DNA of 64,000 nucleotides from NCBI RefSeq assembly GCF_900055185.1, contig NZ_FIZX01000001.1:868001-932000 (forward strand), given 5' to 3'. The notes beneath the pieces were generated by a model. That model did not search any database. It was not told the DNA's origin and saw only the letters and a list, made by a program, of their open reading frames with translations. This document shows, one piece after another, positions 26,027-34,614 of this stretch (its first letter is position 1; each line of letters opens with the position of its first letter). The stretch comes from Grimontia celer (GTDB taxonomy: Bacteria > Pseudomonadota > Gammaproteobacteria > Enterobacterales > Vibrionaceae). Position numbers and translations under genes: made by a program.

Positions 26027-26452
26027 ATGGAAGTTCAATTGAAAGTTTTAGATGAAGTAAAGCTATTGATATCCGTTGTTTACATCAGCGATGCTACAAA
26101 AACTCTCACCAGAGAACTCAAAGGTAAATGTTGGGGAGCTATCGTACGGCTTGCCACACCTGCCGTGATTTCTGTTGGCGTTCTAGATATTGCGTTGTTG
26201 GAATTTACAAGATTTTGGATAAGTCCAGGACTTAGTATTTTAGCTGTATTCGCTACGCTGATATTAACTTCGATTTTTATTAATAAAGTGGTCAGTGATG
26301 ATAAGCAACTCATTAAAGCTAAGATTTTTATTATGGAAATTGATGAGAAGGAACGAAAGGAAAAGGTATTCTTTTTCAACGCTGTTTATTTCATGGTTTC
26401 ACTTCTTCCTGTCCTCATCTTTGGAGTTGCGCTGTGGATATCACGCATATAA
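26027..26452 (+). CDS. Cassette 8: small integral membrane protein
   Basis: 141 residues from the ATG at 26027; the frame is open through attC7, so the start is uncertain and no clear ribosome site is visible. The N-terminal 45 residues are soluble (MEVQLKVLDEVKLLISVVYI..., DATKTLTRELKGKCW). Two hydrophobic helices follow at about 45-85, then a charged loop (MEIDEKERKEK), then a last helix (YFMVSLLPVLIFGVALWI). No known domain. Confidence 0.6.
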   Translation: MEVQLKVLDEVKLLISVVYISDATKTLTRELKGKCWGAIVRLATPAVISVGVLDIALLEFTRFWISPGLSILAVFATLILTSIFINKVVSDDKQLIKAKIFIMEIDEKERKEKVFFFNAVYFMVSLLPVLIFGVALWISRI

Positions 26453-26553
26453 CAAATGCATGAACGGGATATTTCTTCGTCGTGCAATTTCACCGTGAAT
26501 TAGGTGTTTGACACATATTGGTTTAGAAAGTGCCCGTTATGCTGGCGTTAGGA
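26447..26553 (+). repeat. attC site of cassette 8
   Basis: Left core ATATAAC (26447-26453, one mismatch to RYYYAAC), right core GTTAGGA (26547-26553). The arm pair AACGGGATATTT...AAAGTGCCCGTT resembles attC2. Confidence 0.75.
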
Positions 26554-26568
26554 TCTATTGAGGTGAAT

Positions 26569-26988
26569 TTGAAGACCACTATTAAGCCCAAAAGACCTTT
26601 TTTGACGCTAATAGGTAGCATGCCATTTATTCTCATGGGCTTATTTCACCTAAAAAATGGAGTTTGGTTTGCCTATGTCGAGCTTTCACTAGCATTCATC
26701 AGTATGTCTGTCACTTTGGGCATGCTGCTCCCTTTTTCATCCTACGTAGAGGTCAAAGAAGGCAAGATAGTAATTCGTAATCTATTTATAAAGCGAACTC
26801 TCAATATAGATGAGTTAAGTGAAATAAAGTACAGCTCTAGAGCAATTTACATCACATTATTAAACCCAGAAAGCAGATCAATAAACAAGATTACGTATCA
26901 GCTATTTAACTACAACTATCTAATCCAGGATATATACAAGCTCCCATTGGTAAAAATTGTACATGCAGTAAACGAAAATAAAACCTGA
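26569..26988 (+). CDS. Cassette 9: two-helix membrane protein with PH-like C-terminal domain
   Basis: 139 residues if started at the TTG at 26569 behind GAGGTG; the frame is also open to 26530 inside attC8, so the start is tentative. Two transmembrane helices (LTLIGSMPFILMGLFHL and VELSLAFISMSVTLGMLLPF) are followed by a beta-rich tail (YVEVKEGKIVIRNLFIKRTL NIDELSEI) resembling bacterial PH-like domains found after membrane pairs. Function unknown. No attC follows it within the usual distance. Confidence 0.55.
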   Translation: MKTTIKPKRPFLTLIGSMPFILMGLFHLKNGVWFAYVELSLAFISMSVTLGMLLPFSSYVEVKEGKIVIRNLFIKRTLNIDELSEIKYSSRAIYITLLNPESRSINKITYQLFNYNYLIQDIYKLPLVKIVHAVNENKT

Positions 26989-27076
26989 ATAGGAAATTAA
27001 ACATCACGCCCTCGGTTGCTGGGTTTGTTAAACATGCCCGCTCTTTATAGCAAGATTCTGATATAAGGAAATAGTT

Positions 27077-27601
27077 TTGAGATTTATAGTCACTTTTACA
27101 TCAATAATTTTCGCTTTCGGAGTGAATGCTAGTGAGCTGGAAATTTTGGTTGATAAATACGTTGCGGCTAATCTTAGTTTTAATTGTGAACAGATTGCTC
27201 AGCTAGTACATCCTGATGACCTAAGCTTTTATAAAAAGAAGGTAGATAATTCACTTAAAAGCTCAAATAAAGATATGGTCGAGGAAAACTTGCTTCCATT
27301 GTTGGGTGTTAATACTCGACAGCAAGCAATTAAGTTAGGGGCAGAAGAAGCCTATACTAATATTTGTACTAATCTAATTGCTAAGCTCCCCACTAAAAAT
27401 TTAGAAATAGCCAACCCTGAGATTGAATATCTTAGGAAGACAAATCATGGTGATACCATGGTTGTAACATACAAAGTAATGTATGAACTCGGGGGAATAT
27501 CTACTCAAAACATTTTCCAACATGGTTTCAAAAAGTACAAAGATAACTGGCGTGTCTTGCTTACACCTGAAGCGCTAGCGTACTTTGCACAATATAACTA
27601 G
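27077..27601 (+). CDS. Cassette 10: exported protein, unknown
   Basis: 174 residues from a TTG with AAGGA upstream. An N-terminal signal peptide (MRFIVTFTSIIFAFGVNA, cleavage after NA) leads to a mature helical then beta-rich domain (LEILVDKYVAANLSF..., ending NWRVLLTPEALAYFAQYN). The C-terminal layout resembles small NTF2-like or DUF-type periplasmic proteins, but I cannot name a family. The 88 bases before it (26989-27076) lack a recognisable attC, so cassettes 9 and 10 may now move as one unit. Confidence 0.6.
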   Translation: MRFIVTFTSIIFAFGVNASELEILVDKYVAANLSFNCEQIAQLVHPDDLSFYKKKVDNSLKSSNKDMVEENLLPLLGVNTRQQAIKLGAEEAYTNICTNLIAKLPTKNLEIANPEIEYLRKTNHGDTMVVTYKVMYELGGISTQNIFQHGFKKYKDNWRVLLTPEALAYFAQYN

Positions 27602-27718
27602 CAAACGCTTTAAAACGGATTCGTAACGCATAGTAGTTTTGTCATGCGTTGATTTTAGTGATAGCTGGTGTGCTGAAAAATAGCATTGCGTTGCTCACCC
27701 CTTAACAGGGCGCTGGCT
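27596..27718 (+). repeat. Degenerate attC site of cassette 10
   Basis: The interior is VCR-like (GTAACGCATAGTAGTTTTG, GCGTTGCTCACCCCTTAACA). The left core is altered (ACTAGCA for CTAACA) and the right core reads GCTGGCT instead of GTTRRRY. Probably a poor recombination substrate. Confidence 0.7.
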
Positions 27719-27745
27719 TTCTGGTTGAATCATGAGGAACAAATA

Positions 27746-28141
27746 GTGTTCAAACGTTTTGTCGTTGGGCATATCAACAAACAGTCGGGAGTGAATCAAG
27801 GAATCTTAGGCGTGGCTTATCGTATCAGTAGAGAAAAGCAGGCCGATGGAACCTGTATTGCTGACCTAGATTCCCATCTAGAATGGTTGATGAGTTCCTT
27901 TCCAATTCCTGATGTTTTTAACAACCCAGAAAGCTTGAAAGGTGTCTGTTGGTTTAAGGATACATCGGTTGAAATCATTGCTCATGTAGTAGCCATAATT
28001 CCTTATGTTGAAAAATGTGGCTTCACAGTTACCGAGTTAACGTCAAATGCTCCGGGTCTAGTCATATATGAAGATGACTTCCAGATTGTCGCTATCCCAG
28101 ACGAGCATCAGCGCAGAAAGCTAACGAATAGCTCAAGCTGA
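27746..28141 (+). CDS. Cassette 11: unknown cytoplasmic protein of 131 residues
   Basis: GTG start at 27746 with GAGGAAC upstream; the frame continues 5' into attC10 without a ribosome site. The product (MFKRFVVGHINKQSGVNQGI...) has no signal peptide or TM helix, is mixed alpha/beta, and ends in a charged serine-rich tail (DEHQRRKLTNSSS) that runs into the next attC. I recognise no domain. Confidence 0.6.
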   Translation: MFKRFVVGHINKQSGVNQGILGVAYRISREKQADGTCIADLDSHLEWLMSSFPIPDVFNNPESLKGVCWFKDTSVEIIAHVVAIIPYVEKCGFTVTELTSNAPGLVIYEDDFQIVAIPDEHQRRKLTNSSS

Positions 28142-28142
28142 C

Positions 28143-28219
28143 AACTAACCTTTGGGATTCTTGGCTCAATTGAGTTCAGTGTTTACGGTGTCTGTATTTG
28201 AGTATCGGGGCGGTTAGCT
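28143..28219 (+). repeat. attC site of cassette 11 (short)
   Basis: CTAACC (28145-28150) is mirrored by GGTTAG (28212-28217); the right core is GTTAGCT (28213-28219). Interior GGCTCAATTGAG is followed by a GTGTTTACGG block. At 77 bases it is the shortest in the array. Confidence 0.65.
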
Positions 28220-28256
28220 GCAACTTGATAAGGCATCATATGGTTAGAGGAAAATT

Positions 28257-28628
28257 ATGTATCCATTAGCAGTTCTTGTTCATGTCCCAGATGTAGCTAA
28301 AGGGCTTGAATGGTACAAGAAAGCTTTTCCGGGAGCGGTTCCGGTTTACCACCCTGACTTTGACTTTACAGCGCTTGATCTAAATGGGTTCTCACTGGAG
28401 ATAGTTCAAGCTGACGAAAAGGTTGGTACTGGTAAAAGTGGTACGGTTGTTTATTGGTCTGTAGATAATTTGTCTGTTGCTTTAGCTCGTTTTAAAGAAC
28501 TAGGTGCGTGCCTTTATCGCGGGCCAATGGATATAGAAGGTGGGTTGTCAATGTGCCAAGTTGAGGACCCATTTGGAAACTTAATCGGACTACGCGGAAA
28601 AATAACACAAAAAATCATTCAAGAATGA
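28257..28628 (+). CDS. Cassette 12: VOC-family (glyoxalase fold) protein
   Basis: 123 residues. Two beta-alpha-beta-beta-beta modules of the vicinal oxygen chelate fold are visible: LAVLVHVPDVAKGLEWYKKAF at the start and the VYWSVDNLSVALARFKELGA module ending in VEDPFGNLIGLRG. Metal-ligand positions can be proposed (His9, Glu in SLEIVQ, Glu in CQVEDPFG). Members include glyoxalases, dioxygenases and fosfomycin or bleomycin resistance proteins; the substrate is open. AGAGGA precedes the ATG. The last residues run into a truncated attC. Confidence 0.82.
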   Translation: MYPLAVLVHVPDVAKGLEWYKKAFPGAVPVYHPDFDFTALDLNGFSLEIVQADEKVGTGKSGTVVYWSVDNLSVALARFKELGACLYRGPMDIEGGLSMCQVEDPFGNLIGLRGKITQKIIQE

Positions 28629-28690
28629 CTCGTTTGTTATGCGTCGGATTTAGTGGTTAAGGCTATATACGACGCAATAAAGCGTTAACA
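28629..28690 (+). repeat. Truncated attC site of cassette 12
   Basis: The right core GTTAACA (28684-28690) and an inner stem (TTATGCGTC / GACGCAATAA) remain, with TTTAGTGGTTAAGG in the loop. No left core is present. Confidence 0.6.
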
Positions 28691-28700
28691 ATAAAAAGGT

Positions 28701-29012
28701 ATGATTAAATTGGGAAAACTATTTTTCTTCTTCATTTTTCTCATTTGTGTATTCTGCTTTTTTATTTCCTCCATTCTTTCTGTGTATATGGGTTGGTTGA
28801 TGAAAAGATATGATACTAGCGGATATGAGAATCTATATATCCTCTATGTAGCTACCTCTCCAGCATTGTTTATAACCTATGTGTTTAACTCCAGTACACT
28901 CGAATTATACCCTGAAAATAGACGGTGGTTATTTCTATTATTAAGGGTGTTAATAAGCATGACGGGTATATGTTTTGTTCTAGTACTGATAGGTGCCTTG
29001 CTCTTTTATTAA
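28701..29012 (+). CDS. Cassette 13: small three-helix membrane protein
   Basis: 103 residues, ATG with AAAAAGG upstream. Hydrophobic helices at about 6-30 (LFFFFIFLICVFCFFISSIL), 48-68 and 80-102, joined by short loops. No motif identifies a function. After the stop the same frame stays open for about 42 codons to 29141, which may reflect loss of a longer C-terminus or chance. Confidence 0.6.
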   Translation: MIKLGKLFFFFIFLICVFCFFISSILSVYMGWLMKRYDTSGYENLYILYVATSPALFITYVFNSSTLELYPENRRWLFLLLRVLISMTGICFVLVLIGALLFY

Positions 29013-29014
29013 GG

Positions 29015-29192
29015 TCATAAAGCAAGTGATATAAATGAGCTCAAAAATGAGGGGGATGTTATTAGGGACCTAAGTCCCTGTCAGGAAAATATAGTTAACG
29101 GTACGATTACTCTTGGTGCCTTTTCTAAAAATAATAATTAAATCGTTTCAATCAGTTTGGGCTAATAAACGTTCGATATTACAATGTTATGT
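29015..29192 (+). repeat. Probable degenerate attC of cassette 13
   Basis: The 3' half (ATCAGTTTGGGCTAATAAACG...GTTATGT at 29186-29192) resembles attC2. The 5' core is decayed (TCATAAAG at 29015), and the interior is longer than usual with an AGGGACCTAAGTCCCT palindrome. Confidence 0.5.
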
Positions 29193-29203
29193 AAGGAATA
29201 CAT

Positions 29204-29554
29204 GTGAGTAATGCAATGAAGTATGTTGGTTTTTCTTTGATGATAATAGGAGTGTTGATATTAATTCAGCTGATTCTTAGCATTCCTGGTTATCTGAGTG
29301 ATTTTGAAAGCAACCCAGTATATGAATATGTCGTGGGTACTGAGAGTAAATCTTACTCAGTAACTTTAGATGGTACTGAAGTGTCTGTATCGGGTAATTT
29401 TAATCGCATCATTGCCATGTTTTTTGGACTTATGGTTCTTAAAATTTGGGTGAACGTCGGTTTAGCCATTGTTCAGGCTGGGCGAAGCTTACTGGTTGAT
29501 GATATGGATAACGTTAAAGCGTTGCTGAACACCTTACTTGAAAAAAGGTATTAA
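29204..29554 (+). CDS. Cassette 14: small two-helix membrane protein
   Basis: 116 residues from a GTG with AAGGA upstream. A first helix at about 6-30 (YVGFSLMIIGVLILIQLILS) and a second at about 67-92 flank a polar extracytoplasmic loop (DFESNPVYEYVVGTESKSYS...). An amphipathic C-terminus follows (DDMDNVKALLNTLLEKRY). No known family. Confidence 0.6.
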   Translation: MSNAMKYVGFSLMIIGVLILIQLILSIPGYLSDFESNPVYEYVVGTESKSYSVTLDGTEVSVSGNFNRIIAMFFGLMVLKIWVNVGLAIVQAGRSLLVDDMDNVKALLNTLLEKRY

Positions 29555-29556
29555 TA

Positions 29557-29680
29557 CCTAGCGCTCGTACACAAGGTTATCAACGGGACGTTTTGTCAAT
29601 GCGTCAGGTTATCAAGGTATTTTACATACATGCATTGCCCCCACAGGGGCTAGACTCGCGAAAAACGCTTTTCGTTAGTA
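29557..29680 (+). repeat. attC-like site of cassette 14
   Basis: The right core is GTTAGTA (29674-29680). The left end has CCTAGCGC in place of CTAAC. The interior ATCAACGGGACGTTTTGTCA is found again at 32366-32385 in a diverged form. Confidence 0.55.
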
Positions 29681-29706
29681 GCAAGCGTAACGCAATTGGA
29701 GGGTAG

Positions 29707-30468
29707 ATGTACATTGGCGCTCAGTTATTCGGCATTCCTGAAAAAGTCTTGAAAAGTGAGTTAGCACATGTTCTTAAGTTTATAAGTGAAACTGGTTATG
29801 ATGGCGTTGAATTACCTTTTCTTCTAGAAGCCGAGGGGGAACCTGATCAGTTTGGGTTAGATTGCGTTGGGGTGCATGTTGCACCAGAGCAACTCGTAAA
29901 ACATGATGAGCTAATAAGCTATTTAAGTCGGCATAAATGCAGAAACTTGTATGTTTCTGGTCCTTTGGGGTGGCACGATAGAAGTCTGGACAATTTCAAG
30001 GTTACATGTGGTTTATTAAATCGTGTGGCTGAACTGTATGCCAAAGAAGGTATTAAAGTTCAATATCACAATCATGACTTTGAGTTTTTAATAAACCTTG
30101 GTGAAACCTCTACTCCTTTTTCAATACTTGAAAATGAGCTTCATTATGAACATATAGATCTTTGCATTGATGTTGGATGGCTTCACTTAGCTAACGTCAA
30201 TGTTAATGACTTTCTTCATGAACATAGAGACAAAGTGTCACACTTACATTTAAGAGATTTTGCCAACGCAGAGTCTGTTGCTCTGGGCCAGGGAAGTGTT
30301 CCGTTGCCCGAAGTATATGAACAACTTAGTGAATTTAATCGGCTTAAGTGGGTAGTCGTCGAGTTTGAGCCAACTTCGAATTACAAAACGCTCTTTAAAC
30401 AAAGTTGGCAGCACTTGAACCTTCTACGTGAAAAAGTTGCGCAACAAACGCTTCAGTTGGATTCGTAA
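29707..30468 (+). CDS. Cassette 15: sugar-phosphate isomerase/epimerase-like TIM barrel
   Basis: 253 residues with GGAGGG before the ATG. The xylose-isomerase-like TIM-barrel (AP endonuclease family 2) pattern is clear: MYIGAQLFGIPE..., GYDGVELPF, VQYHNHDFEF, DLCIDVGWLHLANV, VSHLHLRDF and VVVEFEPT. The expected metal ligands (Glu in DFEF, Asp in CIDVGW, His in HLHLRD, Glu in VEFEP) are present, so it should be active on some sugar or keto acid. A complete metabolic enzyme is unusually large cargo. The last residues (AQQTLQLDS) are encoded by the attC itself. Confidence 0.82.
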   Translation: MYIGAQLFGIPEKVLKSELAHVLKFISETGYDGVELPFLLEAEGEPDQFGLDCVGVHVAPEQLVKHDELISYLSRHKCRNLYVSGPLGWHDRSLDNFKVTCGLLNRVAELYAKEGIKVQYHNHDFEFLINLGETSTPFSILENELHYEHIDLCIDVGWLHLANVNVNDFLHEHRDKVSHLHLRDFANAESVALGQGSVPLPEVYEQLSEFNRLKWVVVEFEPTSNYKTLFKQSWQHLNLLREKVAQQTLQLDS

Positions 30469-30584
30469 CGCTCGACAATTTTAGCGTCAAATTGGGATTA
30501 CGTGTTTACGATGATCAATTTTGGTCGGTGAGGCGTCACTCACCACTTGCTCGGATGCCCGCTTCTAGTTATCCGGCGTTGTAA
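30439..30584 (+). repeat. attC site of cassette 15
   Basis: The left core GCGCAAC (30439-30445) lies within the coding region; the right core is GTTGTAA (30578-30584). The interior contains AACAAACGCTTCAGTTGGAT and GGTGAGGCGTCACTCACCAC. Confidence 0.7.
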
Positions 30585-30600
30585 GTAAGGAATAATTTAC

Positions 30601-31224
30601 GTGACAGAGATTCATATTTTTAGACATGGTGAAACAGAGTGGAACATTGAAGGCCGTATGCAGGGCTTCAAAGATTCACCGCTTACGGAACTTGGAAAGG
30701 CTCAAGCTGCAGCTGCCCGCAAAAAGATAGAGCACCTAAACTTTGATGCTGTCTTTTGCTCAACAAGTTCGAGGGCTTCTGACACAGCAAGGATCTTAGT
30801 CAATGACGTAGATATCCCAATATATGAGACCCATGAGCTAAGAGAGATCAATATGGGCTCTTGGGAAGGCATGAAACATAGTGATGTTAAAGAACAATTT
30901 GCAACGGACTATTATGATTTCTGGAATCGACCTGGTTGCTTTCGGATGAGCGGTGCAGAGTCATTTCATGACTTAAAAGCTCGGTCTATCGCCTGTATTA
31001 AGCGAATTTCGCAAGAGCATAAAGGTAAAAAGATACTGGTCGTGTCGCACGCGGCATTGATTAAAACATTGCTTACGAGTTTACAATCGAAGCCCTTGAA
31101 TGAGTTATGGGAAGGGCCATTCGCTACCAACTTATCGCATAGCATAGTTATCGGTGGTGTTAGTTCGGAGTTGGTCGTTAAGCAGTTCTGTGACGAGATT
31201 TGTAAAGAAACGTTTAATGATTAA
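30601..31224 (+). CDS. Cassette 16: histidine phosphatase family protein (GpmB/CobC-like)
   Basis: 207 residues from a GTG with AAGGA upstream. The phosphohistidine motif is IFRHGETEWN (His9). The second catalytic His is in VVSHAALIKTL (about 149), and the proton donor Glu lies in the ELREINMGSWEG segment. It removes phosphate from small phosphorylated molecules; candidates include phosphoglycerate-type or alpha-ribazole-type substrates. No clear attC follows, although GTTAAGT (31348-31354) could be a worn right core. Confidence 0.87.
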   Translation: MTEIHIFRHGETEWNIEGRMQGFKDSPLTELGKAQAAAARKKIEHLNFDAVFCSTSSRASDTARILVNDVDIPIYETHELREINMGSWEGMKHSDVKEQFATDYYDFWNRPGCFRMSGAESFHDLKARSIACIKRISQEHKGKKILVVSHAALIKTLLTSLQSKPLNELWEGPFATNLSHSIVIGGVSSELVVKQFCDEICKETFND

Positions 31225-31639
31225 ACATGTAAATAAACCAACATATATGAGCCCTTCTCAGGTCAAGATGCAATAGCATTTTTGGCTGCGTTAGCAGTCA
31301 AGACTCTCGATAAACAAAGTCATCTACTTCGAGTTGTTATATGAGCCGTTAAGTTATTGCTTAGGGAAAACATCTTTAGAGAGGCTCTTACTACGGTTGC
31401 TACTCTGCCTGTCATTTGGGTTTAAGGACAAATAGACACTATTCGGTCAACCCAGGCTTGCACCATTCAAGGTGCAAGCAACTTTGTTGTTCGTTCTGGT
31501 GGGCACAAATAGGCGGCTAATCAAGGTCGATGGGCTTGCGCAATGGTTGACACAGCAGACCATGAGGTTTTTACCCAATAGCGCAGTAAAGAAGATGCTC
31601 TTTCTCAGAACCAGTTAGATGTCCAGCTTACCTCATGGT

Positions 31640-32280
31640 GCGCCAAAGAGGCCAGTGCTTTGGCTTTGCTCAGACGTTTTTGCAGTCAGGTCAGATATCT
31701 TAGGGTTCCCCGGAAGAAGAGTACCGCCTCTGCTAAGAAGGCCAATGCCGGGCACAGTTTGAAGGAGTAAATAGTCTTTCGGGTTGTGCTGTTTGGCGTT
31801 TTTCTCAATAAGGCGCTCCAACTTGGAGAGTTCTTTGTTGTATAAGGCAAAGATATTGATGTGGACATCGATGTTACGATTAATTACCGGCTCATTGAAG
31901 CGGTTGGGCACGTATTCTCTGGAATAGGGATAACTGCGCATTGTATTGGGTAAAGGTGTTGGCGACTTGGATTTTAAGGTTCGCGCCGTGGAGCGCGAGT
32001 TGGTTCGTTGGTGAAGTAAATCACCTTTAGTGCACATGGCTTTTGGATCAACGCAGACACCGGGGAATTGTCGCCTCTGAGAAGGGAGGCGATTTTCAGA
32101 AAATCATTGGCGTAGTCGAGGCAAAGGTAACTGACCCAGTACCGGTAATACCTTTGGGTATGCCCCATCTTCGTGTGAAGGACTTATTGCCTGCCGCATC
32201 AAGAATATAGACGTAGAAAATACACACACGCTGATCGATGTCGCAGTAATAATTATGGTGTTGGTGATAAAATCTTACTG
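31640..32280 (-). pseudogene. Decayed IS110-family transposase
   Basis: Minus-strand fragments in different frames still show IS110 features. There is an N-terminal YCDID...FYVYILDAAGNK segment near 32200-32260, a central part around 31970-32170, and the C-terminal LLLQTVPGIGLLS segment at about 31720-31760. Several frameshifts and stops separate them. The sequence down to about 31400 is probably the 3' end of the same element. It is unlike the intact IS1111-type copy at 23469, so it represents a second, older insertion at the distal end of the integron. Confidence 0.7.
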
Positions 32281-32359
32281 AGTCTTCTCCGTTTTGGTTT
32301 TGTCGCCCTCCAGCTTGGCCAGGTGGTTAATTGAAGGGAAGGCTCAATGAGTATCAAGG

Positions 32360-32405
32360 CTATAAACTGGACGTTTTGCCAATGCGGCAGTTTTTTAAAG
32401 TATCA
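32360..32405 (+). repeat. attC fragment
   Basis: The stretch AAGGCTATAAACTGGACGTT and the following 25 bases align with 29573-29618 of attC14 (AAGGTTATCAACGGGACGTT...). No core sites remain. Marks the probable former end of the cassette array. Confidence 0.5.
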
Positions 32406-32826
32406 TCAATACAAAAACTCAAACGGATTTGAGTGATTTGATAAGTATCTGTAACCACGATATTATGTTATCTAAGAAAATATGGACATATTGTTTTGTT
32501 TTGTAATAAAATGATCGAGATGGATGTATATAATTAATATAGTTACTAGTTTAATGATAACATGATGGATTTATTTTGTGGTCGATGTGTCATAGAAATT
32601 TGAACCATGGGGTATTTATTAATGAGATGTGTAGGCCGTGACCTATCTAAGGAAATCAATATACTTAGCAGCATGAATATTTTCGACTTAAGTGCTAGTA
32701 GATGAATATGATGTGGAATTTCTTCAGAAATGACAAAATTTGGCTCACGCTCATTTATTGCCAAGTTTAGCATAATATTTTTCGTCTTTTAAGCTGTGTT
32801 ATGTAAATGAATTTATAGGAAAATTA

Positions 32827-33561
32827 ATGTTTGAAAATTATCCAAAAGAACGACCGGTTTTACCAAAAGAAATTAAAGATATTTATTCCGAGCATTATAA
32901 AAATAATAGAGAAGGTTCGACAGCGGCATCTTCTCTATCGCAGTGGATGGAGTCTTGGTTGCACAAAAAAGTCGCAGAAGATATTTCCGGTCAGAGGGAA
33001 TCAGGTAAAGTTACTCTTGAGTTAGGGGCGGGTACCCTTAATCAACTAAGATATGAGCCTGTATCTGACAACTATGACATTGTGGAGCCTTTTAGTGAAC
33101 TTTATAGAAACTCTAGTTGTTTACATAGAATAAGAAGTATATATGATGACATTTCTGAGGTGCCCATCCATAGTAAATATGATCGAATTACTTCAATTGC
33201 TACATTAGAGCATATATGTAATTTACCTGAGGTTGTTGCTCGATGTGGATTGTTTCTGAGAGATGACGGAGTGTTCAGAGCAAGTATTCCAAGTGAAGGT
33301 ACTTGGCTATGGACGCTGGGTTGGAAGTTGACTACTGGATTGGAGTTTAAGATAAAACATGGACTTAACTACGAGTTGTTAATGAAGCATGAACACGTTA
33401 ACACGGCGAGGGAAATTGAGGAAGCGTTGGTCTATTTTTTCAAAGAAGTGAAATATAAGGTTTTTGGTTTATCTAAGTCCAATTCACTCTATCAATTTTA
33501 CGAATGTAGAAACCCTAATATTAAAAGATGTCGCGATTTTATCAACGAATGTAATTTATGA
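32827..33561 (+). CDS. Class I SAM-dependent methyltransferase-like protein
   Basis: 244 residues, AT-rich gene, ATAGGAAAATTA before the ATG. The SAM-binding motif I is LELGAGTLNQLRYEP (about 61-75), followed by YDIVEPF (motif II). YDRITSIATLEHICNLPEVV and LRDDGVFRASIPSEG correspond to later Rossmann strands. The C-terminal region (MKHEHVNTAREIEEALVYFF) matches class I small-molecule or sugar methyltransferases. The substrate is unknown. It stands alone between the integron and a 1.3-kb non-coding stretch, suggesting acquired DNA. Confidence 0.75.
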   Translation: MFENYPKERPVLPKEIKDIYSEHYKNNREGSTAASSLSQWMESWLHKKVAEDISGQRESGKVTLELGAGTLNQLRYEPVSDNYDIVEPFSELYRNSSCLHRIRSIYDDISEVPIHSKYDRITSIATLEHICNLPEVVARCGLFLRDDGVFRASIPSEGTWLWTLGWKLTTGLEFKIKHGLNYELLMKHEHVNTAREIEEALVYFFKEVKYKVFGLSKSNSLYQFYECRNPNIKRCRDFINECNL

Positions 33562-34614
33562 TCGATATATTTTTATTAATAAATATAACGTCATCAAAAA
33601 AATTTAAACTTCGTTAATTTGGCGTTATTTCCGTTTTATGGTCATGACGCTTTATCTTCACCATTTAGTTGGGATTTCTATAGATCTATTATATTATATC
33701 GAATTTAATCAGTTTTTTCGATTTATATGCGGAGAAATGATGAGTTTTTTCAAATAGTGCTTACGTTATAAGCGGCTCTCGCCTCACCCAGAGTTTCACA
33801 ATACTATTGGCAAAGAAATTGTTAAATTTCCTGTTTTTCAAAGTGCTATGAATATAGGTGTTAAAGTAGTCTTGGGCATTTTAGTGAGTGACAGTTGTTG
33901 CAACGTTGAAACGTAAGAAATAATGGGGCCTGGAAAAAGTACTATATTTATGGCGAGCGTGATGTCGATTACTTTTTCTAGTTTTATGTGTTTTTCCTCC
34001 GATAGCCACCATGCTTATAGATCTTATTGTGGTTTCTTTAGTTATCGAATAAAAATATTTAATTTTTTTAGTCAATTTTATCTTTGGTTGATTGCAGTAG
34101 AAGCTATTTTAAAATTTGATTGTGATGGCACGGGCTTATATCATTACTTCTACAATCCTAACTGTAGTAATAATGGCAAGTTGGCTGTTACTCAGGTTTC
34201 TTTCTTCTTCTAAATGGCTGGTCCAACAGCATTTAAGATGATAGAGAAATAGAGTTGAAATAAATCTTAATACTAAATACGTTTGTAGATTTAGCATATG
34301 TTTAATCAGCTCTTTCACAAGGCGTAGTGGTTGATGATTTTTATTTGTCGCTCCAAAATTACCGGCGAACCCGATATGATGTGCTCCAAGAAATTAATAG
34401 GAATAAGTAAAAAATACGGATGTTGAGAGTATTCCATTCGGAACTACAGGCTGGAATGATACAGAGGTTACGGAGCATAAAGATGAAACGGCGTACCAAA
34501 TATTTTCGGTAATTCCGAGTGCGAATGGTTGAATGCTTGTAAAATTATTTGTCGGATTGGTTTTAAAGGATATATCTGATATATTATAATGTCACTTAAC
34601 CATTGGGATGGAGT

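Larger units (their letters stand above)
16718..32405. mobile_element. Chromosomal integron with about 16 gene cassettes
   Basis: A leftward integron integrase gene, an attI-like site to its right and a rightward series of single-gene cassettes separated by VCR-like attC sites. The attC sites share blocks such as AACGCGTGGCATTTTTACTA, TTTAGTGTTTAAGG and GCGTTGCTCACACCTTAA, with GTTRRRY-type core sites. Cassette DNA is clearly more AT-rich than the flanks. Core sites near attI are well formed; those beyond about 27 kb are often altered. The array lies between fumarase and a methyltransferase gene. The right edge is approximate, taken as an attC fragment at 32360-32405. Confidence 0.93.
31225..32826. 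other. Distal integron junk region
   Basis: 1.6 kb without an intact gene. It contains a possible worn attC (31236-31354), the IS110-family relic (about 31400-32280) and an attC fragment at about 32360-32405 whose CTGGACGTTTTGCCAATGCG resembles the interior of attC14. Then come about 400 AT-rich bases in which I see nothing except the promoter region of the methyltransferase gene. Confidence 0.6.

Noticed and set aside
29013-29141. Open frame continuing about 42 codons after the stop of cassette 13
   Set aside because: No second start or ribosome site; overlaps the decayed attC, so chance or remnant is more likely than a gene.
17902-30584. Regularly spaced similar repeats that might suggest a CRISPR array
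   Set aside because: Repeats are about 80-150 bases, imperfect palindromes, separated by whole genes and next to an integron integrase; they are attC sites. No cas genes or short spacers.
31236-31354. attC after the histidine phosphatase cassette
   Set aside because: AACCAAC and GTTAAGT could be cores, but the interior shows no complementary arms; kept only as a possibility.
33923-34213. 96-codon ORF in the AT-rich gap
   Set aside because: Low-complexity, no ribosome site, and overlapped by an equally poor ORF on the opposite strand.
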